The translations under genes and the position numbers were made by a program. A model generated the notes under the pieces. The model did not search any database and was not told the DNA's origin. It saw nothing but the letters and a program-made list of their open reading frames with translations. A stretch of DNA of 64,000 nucleotides, taken from Chitinophaga pinensis (GTDB lineage Bacteria; Bacteroidota; Bacteroidia; Chitinophagales; Chitinophagaceae). How positions within the stretch are numbered: the stretch's first letter is position 1; every line of letters starts with the position of its first letter. Positions 1 to 9,727 of this stretch are shown here, in pieces. The stretch covers positions 1-64,000 of the forward strand of contig CAMCMP010000008.1 in the NCBI GenBank assembly GCA_945876095.1, in the 5' to 3' direction.

Positions 1-1
1 T

Positions 2-184
2 TTAAAAGGTATTACTGTTACTGAATGGTTTGAAAGACAAATTGCGATTGCCAAAAAAGCTAAAAAAGTAAAAGCCACTTTAGTTCAAAAATTGAAAGGT
101 GTTTGTGATTATGGAATTAAATTCCCTGAATTAGTACAAAGTAGATTAAGTAGAGTAATTTGTTATGCCGAAGAGGAATTATAA
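2..184 (+). CDS. C-terminal fragment of a protein of unknown function (truncated by window start)
   Basis: Open frame from base 2 to TAA at 182-184: LKGITVTEWFERQIAIAKKAKKVKATLVQKLKGVCDYGIKFPELVQSRLSRVICYAEEEL. Confidence 0.45.
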   Translation, partial: LKGITVTEWFERQIAIAKKAKKVKATLVQKLKGVCDYGIKFPELVQSRLSRVICYAEEEL

Positions 185-540
185 AAGTTATAGTATTTCC
201 AATTCATGCACAACAATAGAAAAACTACGCATAACGGTCTGTCTCGTCATGAAATTGATAGACTTCGCGGGCTACGTTGAATAAGTATGACAACTTTCTT
301 AACTTCATCAATAGCTTCAGAAATAAGCCTGGAAGTTTAATGGCACTTTAAATAAAGTCCCTCCTGAAATTTGGGATGGAATGTATATGTCTTTGCATTT
401 GTGAAGGCAATTGATGAATTAATTGGTGATCTCATATTTAGAGAATCCCGCACAGAAAAATCTTATTATCAAAATACATTCCCTGATGTTTATTCTTAAA
501 AAAATTATTTATGTAAAAACAAGAGTTATCCTTTCAGGTT

Positions 541-1617
541 ATCAATGGACATGCAGCAGGCATAGACATTGGATCCCGTTTTCACATGGTTGCTGTTGAT
601 CAGCTAAGGGAAAACGTCAGGCAATTTGGCGTTTACACCAAAGATCATGAGCAGCTGATTGACTACCTGCGTAATGCTTGCGTTACTTTTATTGCTATGG
701 AAAGTACAGGCAGCTATTGGCAGACGCTTTTTAACGCACTTCAGGAAGCAGGATTTGAAGTGCTGTTGGTAGGTGGCAGTCAGACCAAAAATGTAAAAGG
801 CCGTAAAACGGATGTTATAGATTGCATGTGGATACAGAAATTACACTCGCTTGGCCTGTTATCAGGAAGCTTTCTTCTTAGTAATGCTATCCAGGAACTT
901 CGAACCTATTATCATCATCGTCTGCATCTTATTGAGCAGGCCTCGATGTATGTTCAAAAAATGCAAAAATCATTGCGACTCATGAATATCCGGTTAGACA
1001 TTGTCAATAGAGATGTTGTCGGCAAATCAGGGTTAAACATCATTGAAGCAATTTTAGCAGGTAATCGGGACCCAAAACACTTATCTACCCTTGTTGACAT
1101 AAGAGTGAAGAAGTCACAGCAGGAGATTGCTGATGCATTACAGGGATCATGGCGCGACGAATTATTGTTTGAATTAAGGACATCAATGGAATTTTACAAA
1201 GTGTATGAACAAGCATTGTTGGACTGCGATTAAGAAATTGAAAAGAAATTAATAAGTTATATCCAGCAAACCACTCTTGATCCCCAGGAAGAGAAGATGT
1301 TAAAGGAAAATAGCAAGAAGAATAGAAAACATGCTCCCGCATTAAATGTTTCCCGGCTTGCTTATCAATATTTTCGCACAGATCTTTTTGCCATTTCCGG
1401 CATCAGCCATACGACTGTTCTTTGCCTAATGACCAACATGGGGCATGACCTGCATAAATTTCCATCAGCAAAAAGTTTTGCCTCCTGGCTTAGATTAGTA
1501 CCAAACAATAAAATTAGTGGGGGGACATATCATTAGCAACAAAACACCTTCAGGTAAAAATTTAATCGTAGCAGCATTGATTAAATTTTTATTCTTTTAA
1601 CAGGATAATATCAATAC
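541..1617 (+). pseudogene. Decayed IS110-family (DEDD) transposase
   Basis: GIDIGSRFHMVAVDQLRE..., MESTGSYWQTLFNALQEAGFEVLLVGGSQTKNVKGRKTDVIDCMWIQKLHSLGLL is typical of the IS110 N-terminal domain. In-frame TAA at 1231-1233 followed by the same frame (Transposase_20-like region), then a shift at the GGGGGG run near 1520 into HIISNKTPSGKNLIVAALIKFLFF*. Confidence 0.85.
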
Positions 1618-1982
1618 CATTTTATTTGCAATACTTTTTCCAAATTACCTAAAGAAGGAGATAAAAGATTAGTGGAAAAAATACCAATATTTACAGGTAA
1701 GCGATTCGATGCCATTTGATTATTGTTCAAAAGTAAAATCCTAAATTTTTCTGTTTAAAAAAATCTAGATGATTATGAAAACGTTGGTAATACATCCTAA
1801 AGATTTATAGTATTTCAGTTACGTTTAAAATGTAAAAAATGTTATTTAATTTATAAACATGTTAATACAAGTTAATTTTTATTATTTTTTTAAAATAATT
1901 GTATATTATGTAACTAATTGGTAATGAGCATTTTAGTCAAAAAAGGTTTATGATTTAATCAGATTTAAAAAAATATTTTAAT

Positions 1983-2006
1983 TTTATCTTGTATATACAA
2001 GATAAA
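1983..2006. promoter_or_regulatory. Predicted GntR operator 1 (24-bp perfect palindrome TTTATCTTGTATATACAAGATAAA)
   Basis: Perfect inverted repeat with core CTTGTATATACAAG at 1988-2001. TTG of the core is followed after 19 nt by TACATTTA (weak TAnnTTTG-like -7). Upstream of susC. Confidence 0.75.
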
Positions 2007-2396
2007 GTACTACATTTACTTATACGAACTAAACAGTAGTTAATATTTTGCAGATATTCTCTTTGGCACGTCCTGAAAGTAGCTACTGTTTTTATTGCTA
2101 ATTTAAAAACTATATGAATGAAGATGTATTATCAGTTCTACAAAATGGCTTCGGATCAGTTGCAGGTAAAAGCGATTGTTGATTGTTATGGGATTAGATC
2201 GTTTCCTTGTAAATGTTCTGTGTAGTAATATTATGTTGCCTGCATTATTCGGACAGAACTGTTCCAAATGTAATTCACATGTATTTAAATAATAGAACCT
2301 AAATTAAAAACTAATACGGAACCAGTTCGGATTGTTCATATTACTCTAAAATGAAACCTTTAACAATTTTAATCTATAACCTTAATCAATTTACTT

Positions 2397-5300
2397 ATGA
2401 AAGAAAAAATCTTCTTATCCTTTCTGTTGGTATGCCTGGCATTTGCCTATAGCCGTGCCCAGCAGTCAACGACCATTTCCGGTTCGGTTTCGAATCAGAA
2501 TGGCAAACCAATGCAAGGGGCAACGGTAGCAGAGACAGATGGTAAAAATCAAACTTTGACTGATGACCAGGGTATGTTTAAACTCAAGGTTACATCACAA
2601 AAAGGCTCGCTGACGGTCAGTTACATTGGTTATAATACGACTGTTGTACCATTAAAAAATCAAAATATTTTTAAAATTGTTTTGAATGAGACTAGTTCAA
2701 CGCTTGGGGATGTGGTAGTGATCGGTTATGGTTCGGTAAAAAAATCTGACCTGACGGGTTCGGTGGGAACGGTAAAAGAATCTCAATTAAGGGAACGGCC
2801 CTCGGCTTCCCTCGCACAGGGTCTTTCCGGCAGGATTGCCGGTGTGCAGGTGAATTCCAATTCAGGCCGTCCTGGTGGAAGAACAAATGTGCGAATTCGT
2901 GGTTTCAGTTCTATCAATACATCAAATAGCCCCTTATATGTAGTGGACGGTGTGGCAATGCCTGTGGGTAACCAGGTTCAGGCTACCCAGGCCATTGATT
3001 ATATAAACCCAGCCGATATCGTATCAGTAGAGGTATTGAAAGACGCTTCCTCCACCGCAATTTATGGAGCAAGGGGCGCAAATGGTGTAATACTGGTTAC
3101 TACCAAACGAGGAAGAACAAATGTGGAAGGAAAGGTAACCTACGATGCCAATTTTGGTACCACTACTATCGGCCCTAAAAGAATTCATGTACTGAACGCC
3201 AAGCAATTTCTGGCTACAGAGGACCTAGCTTATGCAAATATGCAAAAGTTTGATCCAGTAGGCTGGAATGCTGGAAAATATTTAAGCAGAAATCCCGCTT
3301 TGGCACGAAAGGATCCTCGCGTTTTTGACAGCAATGGCAATCCCTTATACGAAACAGACTGGTTGAAGGAATCTACCCAAAGCAAACTTTCTCAAAATCA
3401 TGAACTGGGTTTCTCAGGCGGAGGCACTACCAGTTCCTACTCTGTTGGTCTCGGCTACCGCGATGATGAAGGACTCCTTCTCAATTCATACCTGAAAAGA
3501 TATTCAGCCAGGATGGCGTTTGACGACCAGATCAAACCCTGGTTGAAGGTTGGGGGTAACCTGAGTTATAACAGTCAGGATGAAAATATCGTAGACCAGG
3601 ATTACCAGGTGATGCGCAATATTGCAGAAGGATTACCCTTTCAACCGGTAAAATACGCTGACGGAACTTTCTCAAAAAGTAATGACTATCCCAACGTAGA
3701 AGCCTACTGGAGCCCTGTCCATCTTTTAACGGATCGGAAATTTATAGTGAAGTCCCAAACAACTTTGGCAAGTTTATATTCAAATATCAGCCTGATCAAA
3801 GGCCTGGAAATGAAAACGGTCTTGGGAGCAAATGTGCTCAACCAGGGAATTCAACAGTCTACTTCCAGAACCCTGAACCCCGGCGCGCAAGGCAGCGCCA
3901 GTGTAACCAACACCAGGGAAGGCTTTTGGTCGCTGGAAAATTATTTTAATTACACTAAACGTATTGGAAGCAGTCATGCGATCAAAGCCTTATTGGGCCA
4001 ATCCTGGCAGAAAAATAATTACTTCGGTTCCGCAGTAAGCATTACAAATTTCTCCAGTGATTATTTTTTGTATAATAACCTAGGAGCAGGCAGTACCAAC
4101 CCGGGATACAGCTCTTCCGCTTCCATGTTTTCGTTTAATTCTTATTTCGGCAGAGTGAATTATACGCTGAAAGATAAATACCTGCTGACTGTTACCGGTC
4201 GCGTGGACGGATCATCAAGGTTTGGTCAAAATAATAAATATGCCATGTTCCCTTCTGCCGCTCTTGCCTGGAAGGTATCAGACGAAAATTTTTTGAAGAA
4301 CAGTTCACTGATATCTAACCTGAAATTAAGAACCAGTTATGGTGTAACCGGTAACTCTGAAATACCTTCCTATTCTTCCCTATCTGTGTTAGGCTCAAAC
4401 TACGCTAGTATCTTCAGCGATACGCGTGTAGGCGGAACCGGTATCAACCGGTTGGCCAACCCTGATCTCAAATGGGAAAAAACTGCACAAACAGATATTG
4501 GCGTAGAACTAGGATTATTAAATAACAGGATCACCTTTGAAGCAGATTATTATTACAGAAAAACCACCGATATGCTGCTCGATGCCCCCGTTGCACGAAC
4601 TAGCGGATATGCAACCATCCGGAAAAACATAGGCTCTATGGAAAATAAGGGGATTGAGCTTACGCTGAATACGGTCAACATCAAAACCGCGAACGTAACA
4701 TGGAATACTACTTTTAATATCTCCATGAACAGGAATAAAGTATTGTCCTTAGCAACGCCCGCTGACATCTTTGGCGTAGGCGGACCGGGTTTCACCAATC
4801 AAACCAACATTATCAGGATTGGGGAACCGGTGGGTTCATTCTGGGGTCTGGTACGCCTTGGAACATGGAGCGAGGCAGAGAGTCAAAAAGCTGCAACAAT
4901 CACTAGCTACCGCAATGGACTTAAATTATTACCAGGTGATATCAAATATCTTGACGTAAATGGTGATAATGCCATCACAGACGCTGACCGTAAGATAATC
5001 GGCAACGGCAGCCCTAAGGGATGGGGAGGATTTCTGAACAGTTTCAGGTATAAAAGTTTCGACCTGATCGTTGAACTGCAATATAGTTACGGCAACGATG
5101 TATTGGATCAAACCTTTCATGCCAGTGAGGATCGCCAGGCGCTTGCCAATAGTTATACCACCGTACTGGACGCATGGACACCCCAAAATCAAAACACGAT
5201 GATTGCACAGATAAGGGATACAAGGGCGGGATATGTTACTAATGTTGATACTCATTGGATCCAGGACGGATCATTTATACGCGGAAAAAACCTGTTAGTG

Positions 5301-5528
5301 GGCTATAGCTTTTCGCCGGTCACCTTGAAGAGATTAAGATTAAACAAGCTCAGGTTTACGCTTTCAGCGCAGAATTTCTTCCTGGCTACCAAATACACAA
5401 GCGGTGATCCTGAAGTAACACTCAATACATTTGGTTCTGAAGCGAACCGCGTTTTTGCACAGGGGCAGAATTTTCATGACTATCCTCGGCCTAAAATTTA
5501 TATGATCGGCCTGCAGGCTGGCTTTTAG
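2397..5528 (+). CDS. SusC/RagA-family TonB-linked outer membrane protein
   Basis: Signal peptide, carboxypeptidase-regulatory-like N-terminal domain, plug (GYGSVKKSDLTGSVGTVKESQL...VRIRGFSSINTSNSPLYVVDGV), 1043 aa beta-barrel. Confidence 0.97.
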   Translation: MKEKIFLSFLLVCLAFAYSRAQQSTTISGSVSNQNGKPMQGATVAETDGKNQTLTDDQGMFKLKVTSQKGSLTVSYIGYNTTVVPLKNQNIFKIVLNETSSTLGDVVVIGYGSVKKSDLTGSVGTVKESQLRERPSASLAQGLSGRIAGVQVNSNSGRPGGRTNVRIRGFSSINTSNSPLYVVDGVAMPVGNQVQATQAIDYINPADIVSVEVLKDASSTAIYGARGANGVILVTTKRGRTNVEGKVTYDANFGTTTIGPKRIHVLNAKQFLATEDLAYANMQKFDPVGWNAGKYLSRNPALARKDPRVFDSNGNPLYETDWLKESTQSKLSQNHELGFSGGGTTSSYSVGLGYRDDEGLLLNSYLKRYSARMAFDDQIKPWLKVGGNLSYNSQDENIVDQDYQVMRNIAEGLPFQPVKYADGTFSKSNDYPNVEAYWSPVHLLTDRKFIVKSQTTLASLYSNISLIKGLEMKTVLGANVLNQGIQQSTSRTLNPGAQGSASVTNTREGFWSLENYFNYTKRIGSSHAIKALLGQSWQKNNYFGSAVSITNFSSDYFLYNNLGAGSTNPGYSSSASMFSFNSYFGRVNYTLKDKYLLTVTGRVDGSSRFGQNNKYAMFPSAALAWKVSDENFLKNSSLISNLKLRTSYGVTGNSEIPSYSSLSVLGSNYASIFSDTRVGGTGINRLANPDLKWEKTAQTDIGVELGLLNNRITFEADYYYRKTTDMLLDAPVARTSGYATIRKNIGSMENKGIELTLNTVNIKTANVTWNTTFNISMNRNKVLSLATPADIFGVGGPGFTNQTNIIRIGEPVGSFWGLVRLGTWSEAESQKAATITSYRNGLKLLPGDIKYLDVNGDNAITDADRKIIGNGSPKGWGGFLNSFRYKSFDLIVELQYSYGNDVLDQTFHASEDRQALANSYTTVLDAWTPQNQNTMIAQIRDTRAGYVTNVDTHWIQDGSFIRGKNLLVGYSFSPVTLKRLRLNKLRFTLSAQNFFLATKYTSGDPEVTLNTFGSEANRVFAQGQNFHDYPRPKIYMIGLQAGF

Positions 5529-5550
5529 TTCATTTATAAAATAAATCATT

Positions 5551-7098
5551 ATGAAATTTAATATAGTAAAAAGTCTAAGCAAAGTACTTCTTTCAATAGC
5601 CCTTTTAATTTCATCCAGCTGCACAAAATTCCTGGAAGAGAAGGATCCATCCAACTTGCAGCCGGATAATTTTTATACCATTCCAACACATGCAACTGCA
5701 GCGATTGCCTCCGTATATGCAGACACCAGGTTTATTACAGGCGGCGCCAATATTATTTCGATCAACTGGCAGATGCTGGATGCGGTCACCGGAACGGCTA
5801 CCACAGAATCTGCGCAAAACTCAGATTTGAATAACCTGCTGGGCCTCGCTTATGATGGCAGTAACCAACATGTCATCAACTGGTGGAACGGATTGTATAA
5901 GGTTATAGCGAATGCAAACCTAGTGCTTGCAAAAGTTCCTGCTATTACGCCCATGGACGACGCAGAAAAAAAGAGGATCCTAGGGGAAGCCTTATTTCTG
6001 CGGGCATGGGCTTATTTTTATGCAGTGAGGTTATGGGGAGATGTGCCACTGATCCTGGCCCCTCAATCGGCTACCTCCAAAGATTTTTTACCTTCACGTA
6101 CAGATAAGGAAAAAGTGTATGCGCAAATTGTGGCGGACCTGGTTGCTGCTGAAAATTCCGGCCTACCTTGGATGGATATTTCCGGCAGGGTTTCAATGGC
6201 TGCGGTTAAAGCACAGCTATCAAAAGTTTACTTGACAATGGCCGGTGAACCTTTAAAAAAAGGTGGGGCATATTACAAATTAGCTGCGGATAAAGCTGCA
6301 GAAGTTATTACAACCCCGGGAACGGCCGGCCTGTTTTCAAATTATGCCGATATTCATAATACGGCTACCGAAAATAGGGTTGAGCATCTTTTTCAGATCC
6401 AATACCTTTCAAGCGTTCAGGCAAATAATGAATATCAATTTCTCCTGCTCCCAAACTTCAGGCCCATTTCGGCCTATACCGCTACTTTCGGAACAGAAGT
6501 ACCCACGCTGAAATTTTATAATTCTTTTGAAGCCGGCGACCTTCGTGTAAAAGACCGGGAGGGTTATTTTTACACCAGTTATTTCACAAATGGTACAGGT
6601 GCTGTCTTTAATCTCGGAGCACCCTATATTTTTAAATTTTTTGATGTAACGGCGCATGGCAGTCCTGGTAAACCAGGACAACAAAACAGTAGTTTAAATG
6701 TGCCCCAGATCCGTTTTGCAGAAGTGCTGCTGAATTATGCAGAGGCCCAGAATGAAGTAGGTGGTCCAAACCAGGCAGCTTATGACGCATTAAAAAGAAT
6801 CCGCGACAGGGCTCAACTGGTTACTCCTGAGCTTGGTACGTTTAACCAGGCCAGCTTCAGGGAAGCAGTATGGAGGGAACGCTGGCATGAGCTCTGCTAC
6901 GAAAATATAACCTGGTTTGATATGGTACGGCTTAGGAAAGTTTACAATGAGACCACCAATGGGTTCGATGCTTTTGTGGGACATATTAACCTAAGCTCCA
7001 ATCAGCCATTACAGGCAAAACACTTATTGTTTCCGCTGCCTAACCAGGAAATGATTAATAATCCCAATCTAAAACCTCAAAATCCGGAATACAAATAA
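5551..7098 (+). CDS. SusD/RagB-family nutrient-binding outer membrane lipoprotein
   Basis: Lipoprotein signal (LLISSSCTKFLEEKDPSNLQPDNFY), RAWAYFYAVRLWGDVPLIL, C-terminal FPLPNQEMINNPNLKPQNPEYK; directly follows SusC. Confidence 0.97.
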   Translation: MKFNIVKSLSKVLLSIALLISSSCTKFLEEKDPSNLQPDNFYTIPTHATAAIASVYADTRFITGGANIISINWQMLDAVTGTATTESAQNSDLNNLLGLAYDGSNQHVINWWNGLYKVIANANLVLAKVPAITPMDDAEKKRILGEALFLRAWAYFYAVRLWGDVPLILAPQSATSKDFLPSRTDKEKVYAQIVADLVAAENSGLPWMDISGRVSMAAVKAQLSKVYLTMAGEPLKKGGAYYKLAADKAAEVITTPGTAGLFSNYADIHNTATENRVEHLFQIQYLSSVQANNEYQFLLLPNFRPISAYTATFGTEVPTLKFYNSFEAGDLRVKDREGYFYTSYFTNGTGAVFNLGAPYIFKFFDVTAHGSPGKPGQQNSSLNVPQIRFAEVLLNYAEAQNEVGGPNQAAYDALKRIRDRAQLVTPELGTFNQASFREAVWRERWHELCYENITWFDMVRLRKVYNETTNGFDAFVGHINLSSNQPLQAKHLLFPLPNQEMINNPNLKPQNPEYK

Positions 7099-7105
7099 GG
7101 TTACT

Positions 7106-7146
7106 AATAGCCCCTGCTTTGGGATTTCCTGAAAGTGGGGGCTATT
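7106..7146 (+). terminator. Intercistronic stem-loop after susD (possible attenuator)
   Basis: AATAGCCCCTGCTTT-N11-AAAGTGGGGGCTATT, 15-bp stem with two G-U pairs; no strong U tract. Confidence 0.55.
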
Positions 7147-7161
7147 CATCTAAAAAATTAA

Positions 7162-8382
7162 ATGATGATTTTTAAAAAGCAAAGCATCAAAATAAGAATG
7201 TCTGCAGGTTGTTTTGCCTTAGCACTGATTGTTATCTTGCTATCGCACAGTGAAACCTTTCAAATAAGTGATCCGAAGCCGGGTGGTAACAGTAAAAAAA
7301 TAATTACTACGGATAATCAAAAAAAATGGAAGCTTCAATTTAGGAATGATTCGATCTTTCGCCGTCCGAATTTTGAAGGTGATAACTGGCATACAACCTA
7401 TGCTTCCGATGGGAACCAATATGTACTTCAATGTGATGGACAAGGATATAATACGAAAATGTGGCGGTTGGTTGGCACCCCTCAAAATTTTAAGTTCGAA
7501 GCGGTCAGTTCTCACCCGGGGCCTAAGGAAAAACCCAGGGAACGCTATTATGGTTTTGGTATCCTTGGTGTAGGTCCGTTCATCTATCATTTTATGTCAA
7601 CGCCCAACAGGTGGTATGTTGATCCACCCTGGAAGTTTGTCGGCGCCAAGCTGATGTACTCCGCCGATACTGGCCATACTTGGAGAAACCAGGATGGCAG
7701 CAGTCCGGTTATTTTTGAAGAAACCAGCCAGCGCAATAAAAACAACATGGTATTCTTTAATGAGCAGGATGAAGCTTTTTCACTGATGACGATGCTCCAG
7801 ATGGGGAAGGGATACGAGCAGAATAAAGATGGCTATATCTATGTTTATTCACCCAATGGTGGCAGTGAAGGAAAGATGAATCAGCTCGTGATGTTCCGTG
7901 TTCCTAAAGATAAAATGTTGCAGCGTGATGCTTACGAATATTTTGTTTCGCTAAAAGAAAATGGTGAGGCGCAGTGGTCAAAAAATATAGCCGACCGAAA
8001 TCCTGTACAGGTTTTTCCTACAGGATATGTAAACAAGTTGAAACATCCTTATTCATGGCACCCGAGCGTGATATACAACAAGGGATTGAATGTATACATG
8101 ATGGCCAATTGGGGTGTGGGCACAGATAGCACCGGAAACTGGTTCACCAGGCCATCCTATCTGGGTGTATGGATTTCAGAAAAACCCTGGGGCCCATGGA
8201 AACAGATCCATGAGGATAAAGCATGGTTACCTCCGGGAGGAACAAAAGAAGGCCAGTGCTATCAGCCCCAGATCATGCCCGGATGGATCGCGGCCGATGG
8301 AAAGTCTTTCTGGCTTGCCTGGACACAGTATCCGAAGGGTTACTATTTCCAGCTGCAACGGGTGGATATTGTGAAGGAGTAA
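7162..8382 (+). CDS. Secreted DUF4185-like / beta-propeller (sialidase-like fold) protein
   Basis: N-terminal hydrophobic signal; WHTTYASDGNQYVLQCDGQGYN, YSADTGHTWRNQDG, YLGVWISEKPWGPWKQIHEDKAW resemble DUF4185/BNR-type proteins. Confidence 0.6.
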   Translation: MMIFKKQSIKIRMSAGCFALALIVILLSHSETFQISDPKPGGNSKKIITTDNQKKWKLQFRNDSIFRRPNFEGDNWHTTYASDGNQYVLQCDGQGYNTKMWRLVGTPQNFKFEAVSSHPGPKEKPRERYYGFGILGVGPFIYHFMSTPNRWYVDPPWKFVGAKLMYSADTGHTWRNQDGSSPVIFEETSQRNKNNMVFFNEQDEAFSLMTMLQMGKGYEQNKDGYIYVYSPNGGSEGKMNQLVMFRVPKDKMLQRDAYEYFVSLKENGEAQWSKNIADRNPVQVFPTGYVNKLKHPYSWHPSVIYNKGLNVYMMANWGVGTDSTGNWFTRPSYLGVWISEKPWGPWKQIHEDKAWLPPGGTKEGQCYQPQIMPGWIAADGKSFWLAWTQYPKGYYFQLQRVDIVKE

Positions 8383-8902
8383 ACTGAGGAATAAAATTGG
8401 GAAGAACCGGCGATGCTTTCGGGCTCGTAAAATGATCAGTAGCTGTTGTATTTTCATGCAACTACTCAATCACCCACCCGGCTAAATGATTCAACAGTAA
8501 ACTTTGGTTACGTCAATTTATAAACGGGTACAGCTTTCGGACTAGCTCAAAAATTTTAAAAATAAAAATAATAAAACAGTTAATGGGTTTGGGGAGATAT
8601 TAATTAATTAGGAATACATGGTTTTAATTTATTTTGAAAATTTCAATAAACTTGTTAATAAACATATGGGGAAATGTAAACAACACCCCAATTGTTTTGA
8701 TTGATTATTTAATCTGTTTTAATCATAAATTTTAATTTATGTTTTGGTTAAACGAGGGTCTATTTTTATAGTACCCTCCTTATATTTAAAAAAAAAGGAA
8801 TAATTGGTTGAATCGGCGGTACCTACAAATCTTTTTTTGTATTGAATAAACGGAAGAATTACAGAATGTTTAGCACTATTTAACACTACTAAAAATAAGC
8901 CA

Positions 8903-9652
8903 TTGAAATATTTATTGATCACGCTACTGGTTTGTATAGCAGCCAGGGTATTAATGCCGTCAACCGATGACCCCAAAATGGTAAAGATTGACGGTGGCAG
9001 TTTCAATATGGGAGATGAAAGAGGTATAGGCGAGCCTGATGAAAGGCCGGTGCACCTGGTTACCTTAAGCGATTTTAACCTTGCAGAAACTGAAGTTACC
9101 GTATTGCAGTGGAGAACCTATTGCAATAATATAAAGCACGAAATGCCTGACGCGCCGGAATGGGGCTGGAAGGATGATCATCCAATTGTCAGCGTATCTT
9201 GGGAAGAAGCCATCGCCTACTGCAAATGGTTAAGCGACCGCACAGGAAAAAAATACCGGCTACCCACAGAGGCGGAATGGGAGTATGCGGCCCGCGGAGG
9301 CAGACTAAGCAAAAGATATATGTTCAGTGGTAACAACAACATCAATGAGGCAGGTTGGTTTAAAGGCAATAGCAATGGCACTTCGCACCCTGTTGCACAG
9401 AAACGTGCAAATGAGCTTGGCCTGTATGATATGAGCGGCAACGCATGGGAATGGTGCAGTGATCATTTAGACGAATACAAGGCAGGGGCTGTTACAAATC
9501 CTACAGGATCAGAAACCAGTGTATTTGTTGTGCGCCGTGGCGGTAGTTGGGATGATGTGGATACCGGAAGCCGTCCCACGTACCGGGCAGGTAACAGCTT
9601 CCGCCGGAGTTACCATACCCTGGGTTTTCGTGTGGCATCTTCCGCTGAATAA
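8903..9652 (+). CDS. Formylglycine-generating-enzyme (SUMF1/FGE-sulfatase) domain protein, secreted
   Basis: MVKIDGGSFNMGDERGIGEPDERPVHLV, YRLPTEAEWEYAARGG, YDMSGNAWEWCSDHL, RRGGSWDD, FRRSYHTLGFRVA; TTG start with signal-like N-terminus. Confidence 0.9.
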   Translation: MKYLLITLLVCIAARVLMPSTDDPKMVKIDGGSFNMGDERGIGEPDERPVHLVTLSDFNLAETEVTVLQWRTYCNNIKHEMPDAPEWGWKDDHPIVSVSWEEAIAYCKWLSDRTGKKYRLPTEAEWEYAARGGRLSKRYMFSGNNNINEAGWFKGNSNGTSHPVAQKRANELGLYDMSGNAWEWCSDHLDEYKAGAVTNPTGSETSVFVVRRGGSWDDVDTGSRPTYRAGNSFRRSYHTLGFRVASSAE

Positions 9653-9727
9653 AATTTATACGCATTTAATTAATACGCAATGTAATTCATCAACGTTTAA
9701 TTTAAATTAAAAAAGGAGGTATCAATC

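Noticed and set aside
1085-1342. Minus-strand ORFs inside the IS110 relic and many other antisense ORFs in the track (e.g. 2692-2886, 4929-5255, 18148-18585, 21678-21992)
   Set aside because: They overlap well-supported coding genes on the opposite strand and show no recognisable domains.
2114-2182. 22-aa ORF MNEDVLSVLQNGFGSVAGKSDC as a leader peptide upstream of susC
   Set aside because: Too short, no attenuator structure or homology to support it.
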